In this document: piece by piece, positions 7,765 to 16,418 of the stretch
Layout of the letters: every line of letters starts with the position of its first letter
Position numbering within the stretch: the first letter of the stretch is position 1
NCBI GenBank assembly: GCA_002412965.1
Contig: DHWB01000011.1
Span: 62,001-126,000, forward strand
Origin: Desulfomicrobium sp. UBA5193
Lineage (GTDB): Bacteria > Desulfobacterota > Desulfovibrionia > Desulfovibrionales > Desulfomicrobiaceae
DNA: 64,000 nucleotides
Direction: 5' to 3'
Made by a program: the position numbers and the translations under genes
The notes under the pieces: generated by a model
Databases searched by the model: none
Told to the model about the DNA's origin: nothing
The model's input: the letters and a program-made list of their open reading frames with translations, nothing else

Positions 7765-9058
7765 GCTCCCCTTCTCCCAGCGCATAGTCACCGCCTTCGT
7801 GCTCATGACGGTGCTCGTCAGCGGCTCTTTTTCCCTCGGGATTGTAGGTGTCGTCCATTTTGTCGAAGACCAGCTCATCACAAAGGAGCTGCACGGCAAA
7901 CTGAGCATGGTGCTCCATGAGGATATCAAGGCGGGCAGGGCTCCACGGCTCGACGCCCGAACCCGTTTCTTCGCATCGAACTCAGCCGTGCACCCGATCC
8001 CGGAACGTTTCGCGGAATTTCCCGAGGGACTCACGGAGATCGAGGATGAGAACGAAGCTGCCTACGTCTATCTGACAGAGATAAACGGGGTTCGATACGT
8101 GCTCCTGCAGGAGCAGCAGGAATTCGAGGACCGGGAGGAGATTCTCTTCTCGGTAGTTCTGGCGGGCTTTCTGTTATCCATCGTCTGCGCCTGGGGGCTG
8201 GGCGCGATCATGGCCAGACAGGTCATGGAGCCGGTCGCCCGGCTCGCCGGACAAGTCCGGCACCGCGACCAGCTTGCCACCCGCACGGCCCCTCTGGCCC
8301 TGGACTATGCGGATGACGAGATCGGGCACTTGGCGGCCGCCTTCGACAGCACCCTCGGGCAACTCCGGCGGTCCATCGAACGCGAGCGCCTTTTCACCAG
8401 CGACGTCAGTCATGAACTGCGTACGCCGCTGATGGTCATTTCGACATCGTGCGAGCTGCTGCTCGAAAACCAGCTGCATGATGGTCAACGCGAGCAGATT
8501 AAACGCATCGCTCGGGCTGCACGGGACATGAACGACCTGGTCCGGACATTTCTCATGCTCGCCCGATCAGGCCCGGTCGATGGCACGGAGGCGGAAACGG
8601 TCACTTTGGCGGATGTCGCACGGGAACAAGCGGAGCTCTGGGAAGCGGCGATCCACGCCAAGGGACTTGATTTTGAACTCATCGACGAGGGGACGGACAA
8701 GGCAGGTCACAACCCGACCTTCCTGCGCACGGTAATGGCAAATCTGCTGCGGAACGCGTTGCACTATACGGCCCAGGGCACGGTGCGTCTCGTCCTGGAA
8801 CATGATGGATTTCGCATCGAGGACACGGGCATGGGGATTCCTGCCCATGAACAGGAACGCATTTTCCAGCCTTTCGTGCGCGGGTCAGCGGCAAGGGGTG
8901 AGGGTTTGGGGCTCGGACTGTCGTTGGTGAAGCGCATTTGCGAGCACAATGGCTGGAATATTTCCTCGACGAGCGATCAGGAGACTGGAACGTGTTTCAA
9001 GGTTTCGTTTACGCCCTCCCGCACGGTTGTTTGCAGACAGGCTCTGGAAGGCAGGTAA
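7754..9058 (+). CDS. Sensor histidine kinase, partner of the OmpR regulator
   Basis: 434 residues: membrane span at about 11-37, a short periplasmic region of roughly 95 residues, a second span at about 131-153, a HAMP-like linker, an H-box with H220 in DVSHELRTPL, then N-box NLLRNALHY and G-boxes DTGMGIP and GLGLGLSLV. It starts inside the regulator gene (ATG 7754). The last ~10 codons (CRQALEGR) are shared with the end of the GT4 gene at 4114 and lie in the direct repeat, so the present C-terminus seems to have been set by a recombination event. The ATP-binding core is complete upstream of that, so activity is expected. Confidence 0.9.
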   Translation: MTSRLPFSQRIVTAFVLMTVLVSGSFSLGIVGVVHFVEDQLITKELHGKLSMVLHEDIKAGRAPRLDARTRFFASNSAVHPIPERFAEFPEGLTEIEDENEAAYVYLTEINGVRYVLLQEQQEFEDREEILFSVVLAGFLLSIVCAWGLGAIMARQVMEPVARLAGQVRHRDQLATRTAPLALDYADDEIGHLAAAFDSTLGQLRRSIERERLFTSDVSHELRTPLMVISTSCELLLENQLHDGQREQIKRIARAARDMNDLVRTFLMLARSGPVDGTEAETVTLADVAREQAELWEAAIHAKGLDFELIDEGTDKAGHNPTFLRTVMANLLRNALHYTAQGTVRLVLEHDGFRIEDTGMGIPAHEQERIFQPFVRGSAARGEGLGLGLSLVKRICEHNGWNISSTSDQETGTCFKVSFTPSRTVVCRQALEGR

Positions 9059-9300
9059 GTGTTAGAAATGTATGGCGATGGCTGCGATGTCGTCGTGTTT
9101 TTTGAAGCGCGGGTAACGTTTCATGTCGGGGTCGGCCGCCTCCTGACTGCGCACATGATGGCGTAGACCGTCGAGCCCCAGTTCGTAGGCCATGTCGACA
9201 AGGCATGAAAAGTCCTTGTATTTTTTGGGGGCCGGGCACGGGACATCCAGCCCGTCGGTGAACAGCAGCACGGTCTTTATATTCGTGCACGGCTCAACGC
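9029..9300. repeat. Right copy of the ~260 bp imperfect direct repeat
   Basis: This matches 4085-4346 in the same orientation. It covers the last 30 bases of the sensor kinase gene and the 3' end of the intact PP2C gene. Together the copies bracket a ~4.7 kb block carrying the decayed GT39 gene, the sulfatase and the two-component system. Confidence 0.8.
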
Positions 9301-9853
9301 CTGTCCGGAAAAAATCTTCAGCTTCAGGTTCTCCATTGAGTACTCCGTAATTCCGGTTCATTCCCTGCCGTATCGTCATTATGAGCTTCTGCACTTCGGG
9401 GTGGAAGCGTCCCTTTTCCCTGATCATGTTCAATGTGGGGAAGTCGTGATCCTCGCGTCTGGCCGCGATCTTGTGGCCGCCGTCCCTGTCTATGAAGACA
9501 ACCTGTGAATCCCCTGTCTGGAACCATTCGATTTCGTCGTCCTTGAGTCTGACTACGGCGGCGCTTGTGCTCCACAGCCCGCAGCGCTGGGAAAGGTCGA
9601 TCCGGTAACGTTCCATTTGGGTTCGGATTGAGTCATTTGCTTCGGCTCCCAGTCTGGCGAGAGGGTGGTGATTGCGCAAGAAAACCTGGCCCGCGATGGA
9701 TGAAGCCATGCAGCCGCCGCTTTTGCCTCCTTCGAAGCAAGCTCCGGTAAGGCTGGTTGCGCCGTCGAACACGCCGAAAAGAGTGCGATCCATGATCAGA
9801 TAGTCTTCGTTACGGGCACCGGAGCCCTGTTCAAGAATGTGTTCGACTTTCAT
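9062..9853 (-). CDS. PP2C-family protein phosphatase
   Basis: About 263 residues of a metal-dependent Ser/Thr phosphatase fold. Acidic metal-binding motifs are present: NEDYLI, then GVFDGATS near residue 45, GDSQ in the middle, LLFTDGLD, and the closing KHDDIAAIAIHF. No membrane span or sensor domain is attached. The ATG at 9853 begins just before the conserved QGSGARNEDY; an upstream TTG at 9913 would add 20 unconserved residues. It is convergent with the kinase gene and separated from it by three bases. A truncated copy of the same gene is present at 4118-4346. The substrate is unknown; stress-signalling phosphatases of this type act on phosphoserine proteins. Confidence 0.8.
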   Translation of the reverse strand: MKVEHILEQGSGARNEDYLIMDRTLFGVFDGATSLTGACFEGGKSGGCMASSIAGQVFLRNHHPLARLGAEANDSIRTQMERYRIDLSQRCGLWSTSAAVVRLKDDEIEWFQTGDSQVVFIDRDGGHKIAARREDHDFPTLNMIREKGRFHPEVQKLIMTIRQGMNRNYGVLNGEPEAEDFFRTGVEPCTNIKTVLLFTDGLDVPCPAPKKYKDFSCLVDMAYELGLDGLRHHVRSQEAADPDMKRYPRFKKHDDIAAIAIHF

Positions 9854-9989
9854 GACGATGCTATTCCCGATGCGAGTACTGTGCGCGTATTCAAATTCAA
9901 TTGTGAAAACCAAGAGTGTGATGCGCCGATGGGATTTCTGTCGAAATTTTTGACGGATTTACAATGTCCAATGATAGTTCGACTCAGTC

Positions 9990-10757
9990 TCATTTCAGGG
10001 TCTCGCCCCACAAGGCCGCGCCCAGAGCTCCGGTCATGTCCGGGTCCTCGGGGATGAGCAGGGTCTGGCCTTCGACGGTGCCCGTCTGTTCGGCCACGAG
10101 GCGGCGCATGCAGGGGTTGTGGGCCACGCCGCCGACGAAGATCAGCGGGGTCTTGAGCCCCACGCGCTGCAGCATGTTTGCCGTGCGCCGGGCGATGGAC
10201 AGGTGCAGGCCCAGGGCGATGTTTTCGGGGCGCACCCCTTGGGCCATGAGGGATGTGGCCTCGGTCTCGGCGAAGACCGTGCACATGGAGTTGATGATGG
10301 GCGGTTCGTCGCCGCCCAGGGCGTAGAGGCCGAAGTCCTGCACGGGGATCTGGAAGATCTGGGCCGTGTACTCCAGGAACTTGCCGGTGCCCGCCGCGCA
10401 GCGGTCGTTCATCTCGAACTTGCCCACGCGGCCGCCGGGCAGCAGGGAGATGGCCTTGGTGTCTTGGCCGCCGATGTCCAGCACGGTGCGGGCCTCGGGG
10501 AAATGCCGGGCCGCGCCCAGGCCGTGGGCCTTGATCTCGGTGATGGCCTCCACCGGGAAGCCCAAGTCCAGGTCCTGGACCAGTTTGCGGCCGTAGCCCG
10601 TGGCCACGGCCAGACGGGCGTCCAATCCTTGCAGCAAGGCACGCACCTGCGCCACGGGATGAAAGGTGGTGGGTGCCTGTCGCTTTTCCACCACCTTGCC
10701 CTGCTGCAAGGCCACCACTTCAATGGAGCGGGAGCCGATGTCGATGCCCAGAATCAT
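9990..10757 (-). CDS. Acyl-CoA dehydratase/reductase activase (BcrD/HgdC/YjiL type)
   Basis: 255 residues with the ASKHA ATPase fold: ILGIDIGSRSIEVV at the N-terminus, DIGGQDTKAI in the middle and FVGGVAHNP near the end. DRCAAGTGKF and NSMCTVFAETEA carry the two cysteines that, in a homodimer, hold one [4Fe-4S] cluster between subunits. The protein uses ATP hydrolysis to push low-potential electrons into its partner. Its ATG overlaps the stop of the partner gene by one base (TGATG), so the two are translationally coupled. Confidence 0.92.
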   Translation of the reverse strand: MILGIDIGSRSIEVVALQQGKVVEKRQAPTTFHPVAQVRALLQGLDARLAVATGYGRKLVQDLDLGFPVEAITEIKAHGLGAARHFPEARTVLDIGGQDTKAISLLPGGRVGKFEMNDRCAAGTGKFLEYTAQIFQIPVQDFGLYALGGDEPPIINSMCTVFAETEATSLMAQGVRPENIALGLHLSIARRTANMLQRVGLKTPLIFVGGVAHNPCMRRLVAEQTGTVEGQTLLIPEDPDMTGALGAALWGETLK

Positions 10758-12031
10758 CAGAGGGTTTCCAGAAAGGCTTCGACGCGGGTCTTGAGTTGCT
10801 CCACGTCCTCCATGGAATAGTCCGTCTCCAGGGACATGCTCGGGATGTTTGCCGACGTCAGCCGTTTTTCCACCTTGATGCCTTCATGCGCGTAGGGCTG
10901 GCAGAACATGAGGGCGTACTGGATGACTCCGTCCACTTTCAGGTCGCTCGCCATGGTCTCGATATTGTCCAGACGTTCGGAGTTGGGTGTGAAACAGGCG
11001 CAGTCGATGCGCATGTAGCGGTCGGCCAGGGCGTCGAGCATCGCGTCCAGGGTCTGGGCGGACTCGTCCACCAGGTCGCGGGTGTTGCGGGTGCCGATGC
11101 ACGACTCCTCGCCGACGATGACCGCTCCGGAACTCTCGATGACGTAGGGCAGCTTCCAGTTCGGCACGGCCATGGGACAGCCCGAGAGCATGAGCCTGGG
11201 CGCATCCTTGGGGGCCACGCCTTCACCGGCCTTGATGCGCTCTTCGAGCTGGTCGCATAGGGTGTTTATGGATGCAGTGAAACGGATCGGATCATCATAG
11301 AAGCTGACCTGATTGATGAGCAGCACGTCGCGGCCGGAGATGGGCGCGGGCACTGCGGCGCGCAGCCTGTTCAGACGCTGCAGGGCGCGGCGGCGGGCGT
11401 TGACGGTTTTGATGGCCCTGGCGAGGTTTTCAGTCGTGATCTTCCTGCCGGTTAGGTCCTCGAGCTTGGCCATGTAGCGCAGTATCTCCTCTTTCCACAG
11501 GGTGCGGGCGGCAGGGGACTTGGTCTGCGGCACCTCCATGACGTACATGGGCGCATGTTCGGCAAAGGCCTCATAGGCCTTCTTCTTGCCGTCGCATGTG
11601 GTTTCCCCGACGATCAGGTCGCAGGACTCGGTGTAGGGGCACAGCCGGGCCAGCTTGAAGCCGATGAAGGACTTGATCAGCGCGCAGGTGTTGCGCGGCA
11701 CCAGGGTCTCGGCCGCTTCCTTGCCCGCGTCGGCTCCGGCGCACAGGCCGACCTGCACGGCGTCCAGGGCCAGGGCCAGTTCCTCGGGCACGAAGACGCA
11801 GAAGGTGCCGATGATCTTGCGCCCCTGGGCCTTGGCGTCCTGCAACTCCTTGATGCGCAGGCCGTGCACTTCGGACAGGACGAAATCGAGGTATTCCATC
11901 CCTTTGAGCCGTCCCTGCTGGCTCATGTAGATGTCGCCGTAAAATTTGCCCAGCACGCCCAGGAGCCCGTCATGGGCCGCGATGTCCAGATTCAGATTTT
12001 CCCACATTTCCCGATATGCTACCTGCGTCAT
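10757..12031 (-). CDS. Double-cubane-cluster anaerobic reductase (2-hydroxyacyl-CoA dehydratase family)
   Basis: 424 residues of the HgdB/BcrC family. The cysteine pattern is that of single-subunit double-cubane proteins: RLCPYTESCDLI, SGCPMAVPNWKLPY, EESCIGTR, IDCACFTPNSER and MFCQPYAHEG. Such proteins carry a [8Fe-9S] double cubane and catalyse ATP-dependent reductions at very low potential; the physiological substrate is unknown. The ATG at 12031 follows a strong GGAGGTGG; the upstream extension is unsupported. The neighbouring activase completes a two-gene system. Oxygen sensitivity of this enzyme type supports an anaerobic host. Confidence 0.88.
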   Translation of the reverse strand: MTQVAYREMWENLNLDIAAHDGLLGVLGKFYGDIYMSQQGRLKGMEYLDFVLSEVHGLRIKELQDAKAQGRKIIGTFCVFVPEELALALDAVQVGLCAGADAGKEAAETLVPRNTCALIKSFIGFKLARLCPYTESCDLIVGETTCDGKKKAYEAFAEHAPMYVMEVPQTKSPAARTLWKEEILRYMAKLEDLTGRKITTENLARAIKTVNARRRALQRLNRLRAAVPAPISGRDVLLINQVSFYDDPIRFTASINTLCDQLEERIKAGEGVAPKDAPRLMLSGCPMAVPNWKLPYVIESSGAVIVGEESCIGTRNTRDLVDESAQTLDAMLDALADRYMRIDCACFTPNSERLDNIETMASDLKVDGVIQYALMFCQPYAHEGIKVEKRLTSANIPSMSLETDYSMEDVEQLKTRVEAFLETL

Positions 12032-12459
12032 TGCCACCTCCACGAGATTTTTATTCTCTGTGCGGGAAATGAGGAGTGGTGGCAAATCAAGATATTAAAT
12101 ATATTGAACAAAGTAGGATCAAGATTTTCGATGTGGCATCAAGCATCCGGCGGCGGGGCTCGAAAAACCGGCATGAGGTCGGATCGGATATTCGTTGGCG
12201 GGTCAGACAGGAAGTTTCGGATCATTCCTGATACAGTCGGAGCCGTCAGGAGCATGTTTCCATTTTGGACTTTGCCGCCACCCCGAATGTTCACATCTTG
12301 CGGCTGCAAAAGCGAACGCGGAACCCGCAATGATGGGTTGGATGGGGCATTTTGCACCGATATAAATCTTGGCGAGCGAACTCCTCTGAGATAATGCTGG
12401 GCATCGTTCAACATCTCTGCTGGGCAGAATCCTTCCCTCCGTAAGTGTGGCAACAATCC
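12032..12459. other. Intergenic region between reductase and NtrC-type regulator
   Basis: About 430 bases between divergent genes. I see no convincing coding frame: the open frames here lack ribosome binding sites and show no family motifs. I also find no terminator or sigma-54 promoter that I can defend. It must contain promoters for both flanking genes. Confidence 0.5.
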
Positions 12460-13797
12460 ATGAATGCTTTGAAGATATTAATCGTCGATGACGAAACCAA
12501 CATTCGCAAAACCCTTTCGTATTGTCTGGCCGCGGAGGGGCATACGGTCATTGCCGTGAGCAATCCTGCCGACGCCATGGAGGAGAGCAGGCGGCACATC
12601 TTTGATATGGCCTTCGTCGATCTCAGGCTTGGCGACGAGAACGGGATGGACCTGATTCCCGCCCTGCTCGCGGATTCGCCGTGGACCAAGGTCGTGGTCA
12701 TCACGGCCCATGCGTCGATCGAAAGCGTCGTCGATGCCATGCGCAGGGGTGCGGCGGATTATCTGGCCAAGCCGTTCACGCCGGATCAGGTCAAGTTTCT
12801 CACCGGCCGGATCGGCAAAGTCCGCGAACTGGAAACTCAGATCGTCGCCCTCAAGGAGAACATGCAGCGCCTGGGGCCGGAAGACAGGCTGCAGAGCAAC
12901 AACGTCGGCATGCAACGGATCATGGAGCTTGCGAGAAAGGCGGCGCCTTCGGAGGCGATCGTCCTGCTCCAGGGAGAAAGCGGGACAGGCAAAACCGTCT
13001 TTGCCCGGGCAATACACAACTGGAGCGCCAGGGCCTCGAAGCCGATGGTGGTGGTGCCGTGCCCGGCCATCCCGTCCGAGCTTCTGGAAAGCGAACTCTT
13101 CGGGCATGCAAAGGGCGCCTTCACCGGTGCGGTGCGGGACAACCCCGGACGCATCGCGGCCTGCGAGGGGGGCACCCTCTTTCTGGACGAGATCGGCGAC
13201 ATGGCTCCGTCCGTGCAGGCAAAGCTGCTGCGTTTCATTCAGGACAAGGAATACGAACGACTGGGAGAATCTGTTTCCAGAAAGGCGGACGTGCGCATCA
13301 TCGCCGCGACCAACGTGGAGCTTGAAAAAAGGGTCGCGGAGGGACGTTTCCGGGAAGATCTGTTCTATCGGCTGAACGTGATCAGCTTGACCGTTCCCCC
13401 GTTGCGGGAACGACCCGAAGACATACTGCCCCTCGCGATGGATTTTCTCGCCTACTTCAGTCGCGTCAACCGCAAAGCCATCCTCGGTTTCACGGATGAG
13501 GCGCGGCACGCGCTCACACAATACACCTGGCCCGGAAACGTCCGCGAATTGCGCAACGCCATCGAACGCGCCGTCATCCTCGGCAGCGGCGACACGCTCG
13601 AAAAAACCGATCTGCCGGGCAGCATCATCCCCTCGGTCGCCACTTTGAAAATCGGCGACATGGTCTCCCTGGCGACAATCGAGGAGCACCATATCCGCAG
13701 AGTCATGGCGAACTCGTCTTCACTTCAGGACGCCGCGGACGTCCTGGGCATCGATCAGGCAACGTTGTGGCGTCGCAGAAAAACCTACGGGATCTGA
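12460..13797 (+). CDS. NtrC-family sigma-54 response regulator
   Basis: 445 residues. The receiver domain (about 1-115) has DDE at 10-12, the phosphoacceptor D54 in FVDLRLGD and a lysine in YLAKPF. The AAA+ domain has Walker A GESGTGKT, the sigma-54 contact loop GAFTGAV and Walker B LFLDEIGDM. A short Fis-type helix-turn-helix closes the protein (AADVLGIDQATLWRRR). ATG 12460 begins the conserved strand; GTG 12445 is an alternative. It is followed by its likely kinase and by potassium-uptake genes, so it may control K+ transport or osmotic response, which is inference. No sigma-54 promoter was found directly in front of the downstream genes. Confidence 0.92.
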   Translation: MNALKILIVDDETNIRKTLSYCLAAEGHTVIAVSNPADAMEESRRHIFDMAFVDLRLGDENGMDLIPALLADSPWTKVVVITAHASIESVVDAMRRGAADYLAKPFTPDQVKFLTGRIGKVRELETQIVALKENMQRLGPEDRLQSNNVGMQRIMELARKAAPSEAIVLLQGESGTGKTVFARAIHNWSARASKPMVVVPCPAIPSELLESELFGHAKGAFTGAVRDNPGRIAACEGGTLFLDEIGDMAPSVQAKLLRFIQDKEYERLGESVSRKADVRIIAATNVELEKRVAEGRFREDLFYRLNVISLTVPPLRERPEDILPLAMDFLAYFSRVNRKAILGFTDEARHALTQYTWPGNVRELRNAIERAVILGSGDTLEKTDLPGSIIPSVATLKIGDMVSLATIEEHHIRRVMANSSSLQDAADVLGIDQATLWRRRKTYGI

Positions 13798-13814
13798 CCA
13801 CATCCCCGTCTCGC

Positions 13815-13833
13815 ACCTTGCATTCTGCAAGGT
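13815..13833. promoter_or_regulatory. Perfect 8-base inverted repeat between regulator and kinase genes
   Basis: ACCTTGCA-TTC-TGCAAGGT is a perfect inverted repeat with a 3-base centre. No T-run follows on either strand, so it is a poor terminator. It lies 140 bases before the kinase start and could be the enhancer-type site of the adjacent NtrC-family regulator. Confidence 0.35.
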
Positions 13834-13971
13834 AAAATTCATTCTCACCTTTCAGTTTACAAGCTCCTCTTGATTTTCTTACTCATAATTATCTGAAATA
13901 TTGGTATATATAAACGGCCCGGCACTTGCTTGGGAATTTGCGCGTGGAAAATGCGCGGAGGATTCACGTTC

Positions 13972-15822
13972 ATGACTCTGAAAAAGAAAATCCTGATCGG
14001 TTACGGGCTGTCGTTCGCCTTCATGGGGCTTGTCGTTGCCCTGGCCGTGATCAACCTGGTCTCACTCGGCAAGGCGACAGATGCCATCCTCAGTGAAAAC
14101 TACAGGAGCATCCTCGCTGCGGAGAACATGGTCGATGCGCTGGAACGGCAGGACAGCGGCGTCCTGCTGGTCCTCTTGGGAGAGGTGGAGCATGGGGCGG
14201 CCCTCTTCCGTAAAAACGAAGCGGACTTTCTCGGGTGGATGGCCCGCGCCAAGGACAACATCACCATCAGCGGCGAAGCGGACCTGCTGCGCTCGATCGA
14301 GGCCGACTACGGGGTCTATCGACAGGTGTCCGCCAGCGTGACCGGACCGCAGTCCCTCCGGCAAACCGGCCAGGGCCAGGCAGACTACCAGCACAGGATC
14401 TTTCCCGTGTTTACGAAGGTGCGCGAGGCCTGCATCAGCCTGCGCAACATCAATGAAGAGACGATGTACAAAGCCAGCGTGGATGCGAAAACAGTCGCCC
14501 ACAACGCCATCTGGTCCACGACCCTCGTCGCGGCATCGGCCCTGGCCGTCGCCCTGGTCTTCAGCATGATCCTCGCGGAACGCATAGTTCAGCCGATTCG
14601 CCGTTTTATGGTGGCCTCGCGCCATATCTCGGCGGGTGATTACGATGTGCAGGTGCCCGTGGGTGGGGCCGATGAACTGAGCCACCTCGCGAGCGAATTC
14701 AATCAGATGGCCACTCAGGTCGGGCGCTACAACGCCATGAACATCGAGAAGGTCATCGCTGAAAAAAACAAGAGCGAAGCGGTGCTCGAAAGCATTGAGG
14801 ACGGCCTGGTCATCTTCGACCTCGACCTCAAGGTCGCCGGAATCAACCCGGCCGCGTGGCGCATTTTCGAGATGCCACCCGTCGAGAATCCCGGCATGCG
14901 CTGCACCGACATAATTCCCGATCAAAGGCTGTGCGACTTGATTCGCGGCACCGTCGAGACGGGCAGGCCACCGGTCATGCCCGACGAACGCAGGGTCGTC
15001 TGTTTCCAGCACGGGGAGCGCGCCGCCCATTATCTGTTCTCCATCACGGTCATACGCGGGATCGAGCGCGACCTGTCCGGCATCGTGCTGCTTTTGAAGG
15101 ATATCACCCGCCTGAAACAGGTCGAGCAGCTCAAAAGCGATTTCGTCATGGCGGCCTCCCACGAATTGCGCACCCCCCTGACCAGCCTGGGCATGAGCGT
15201 GGACCTGCTGCTTGAACATGCAGCCCACAATCTTGCCGAAAAGGATCGCGAGCTGCTGCTCACCGCGCATGAGGAAGTGCATCGCATGAAATCCCTGGTC
15301 AATGATCTGCTGGATCTCTCCAAGATCGAAGCCGGGCGGATCGAGATGGAGTTTGAAAATGTGCCGGTGGCGACCTTCTTCGAGCACATGCACACGGTCT
15401 TCAAAAGCCAGATGGAGCTCAAGAGTGTCACGTTCTCATCTCAAATGCATTGGGATCTGCCCCTTGTGCGGGCGGACGCGAACAAGATCGCCTGGGTCCT
15501 CAGCAACCTGGTTTCCAATGCGTTGCGCTATGTGGACAGGGGCGGGCATGTTGTTCTTTGGGCGCAGCGGGTGGGGCCTCATGTTCATTTGTCCGTCAAG
15601 GATGACGGGCCGGGCATCCCTGAAGAATATCAGACCAGGATTTTTCATAAATTCGTGCAGGTGAAGGGGCAGGAAACAGGCGGGTCAGGGCTGGGTCTTG
15701 CGATCTGCAAGGAGATCGTCCGCGCCCACGGCGGCACAATCTGGGTCGAATCGGCGCTCGGCCAGGGCAGCACCTTCACATTCACCTTGCCTGCGGTAGG
15801 GTTGGAGAACTTAGTGTCATGA
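13972..15822 (+). CDS. Membrane sensor histidine kinase with HAMP and PAS domains
   Basis: 616 residues: membrane span about 8-31, a periplasmic helical region of some 150 residues, second span near 185-205, HAMP domain (about 205-260), a PAS-like domain (about 270-370), an H-box with H397 in AASHELRTPL, and an ATPase domain with NLVSNALRYV, DDGPGIP and GSGLGLAI. This is the layout of KinB/NtrY-type kinases. ATG 13972 has GGAGG nine bases upstream. It overlaps the next gene by four bases (ATGA at 15819), placing it in one transcription unit with that gene and KtrBA. Confidence 0.9.
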   Translation: MTLKKKILIGYGLSFAFMGLVVALAVINLVSLGKATDAILSENYRSILAAENMVDALERQDSGVLLVLLGEVEHGAALFRKNEADFLGWMARAKDNITISGEADLLRSIEADYGVYRQVSASVTGPQSLRQTGQGQADYQHRIFPVFTKVREACISLRNINEETMYKASVDAKTVAHNAIWSTTLVAASALAVALVFSMILAERIVQPIRRFMVASRHISAGDYDVQVPVGGADELSHLASEFNQMATQVGRYNAMNIEKVIAEKNKSEAVLESIEDGLVIFDLDLKVAGINPAAWRIFEMPPVENPGMRCTDIIPDQRLCDLIRGTVETGRPPVMPDERRVVCFQHGERAAHYLFSITVIRGIERDLSGIVLLLKDITRLKQVEQLKSDFVMAASHELRTPLTSLGMSVDLLLEHAAHNLAEKDRELLLTAHEEVHRMKSLVNDLLDLSKIEAGRIEMEFENVPVATFFEHMHTVFKSQMELKSVTFSSQMHWDLPLVRADANKIAWVLSNLVSNALRYVDRGGHVVLWAQRVGPHVHLSVKDDGPGIPEEYQTRIFHKFVQVKGQETGGSGLGLAICKEIVRAHGGTIWVESALGQGSTFTFTLPAVGLENLVS

Positions 15823-16418
15823 TTGACGAAGCAAGAAGCAAAGCGGACGCGGATCCAAGGCGGGCGAGTCGATACCTGCTTTTGGACCAGGATGGCGACG
15901 CCGGGGAAGAATGTCCGGGAGAGGAGCGCGTGTTCACTCCGGCCCGGTGTCTGGAGAGAGCTGCCGAGGGGGATGTGAGGCTTGTCGCGCTGCTTTTCAA
16001 GAGCGGGAGCAATGCCCGGCGCGCGGCCCTGGTGGAGCTCATCTCCATCCTGAAGCGCAACGAAAGCACCTGCGGCCTGACCATCGTCGCTTTTTTGCCG
16101 GCGCGTCATCGTCTTTTGATCGAGGCACTGAAGCGCGCGGGAGCTGATTTTGTGCAGCTGCTCGGAGAAGGTGCGGCCAATTCATTTTGCGTTGGGGATG
16201 CCTTGCATTGTTTGGGACCGGAGGATCGTCCGGAGCATCATCTGAGTGAGATCTGTCCTCATATCAATTACAGCGACATAGATTCCCATCTCGAGCTCGC
16301 GCTTTGCGGCGCGTATCGGAACAGGATGGTGCTTGGAGGTCCACGGTTGCAGTCGACCTGCGCAACAGCGGGACATCTGGCCTGCGAGTACTACCTCAAT
16401 CCGAGGCTTGTGGCATGA
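15819..16418 (+). CDS. Uncharacterised protein with a pseudo-receiver-like core
   Basis: 199 residues, not assigned to a named family. Residues about 45-115 alternate strands and helices as in a response-regulator receiver (VRLVALLFKSG, LTIVAFLPA, LIEALKRAGADFVQLL), but the phosphoacceptor aspartate and the KP motif are absent. The C-terminal third has several cysteines (SEICPHINY, STCATAGHLACEYY) that could bind a metal or cluster. It overlaps the kinase gene upstream and the KtrB gene downstream by four bases each, so it is made together with them. A role linking the kinase to the transporter is a guess from position. Confidence 0.6.
   Translation: MIDEARSKADADPRRASRYLLLDQDGDAGEECPGEERVFTPARCLERAAEGDVRLVALLFKSGSNARRAALVELISILKRNESTCGLTIVAFLPARHRLLIEALKRAGADFVQLLGEGAANSFCVGDALHCLGPEDRPEHHLSEICPHINYSDIDSHLELALCGAYRNRMVLGGPRLQSTCATAGHLACEYYLNPRLVA

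Noticed and set aside
12139..12456. 105-codon minus-strand open frame
   Set aside because: It lies in the divergent promoter region; its composition and lack of motifs suggest chance.
12478..13692. 404-codon minus-strand open frame
   Set aside because: It is antisense to the NtrC-type regulator, which shows all expected motifs.
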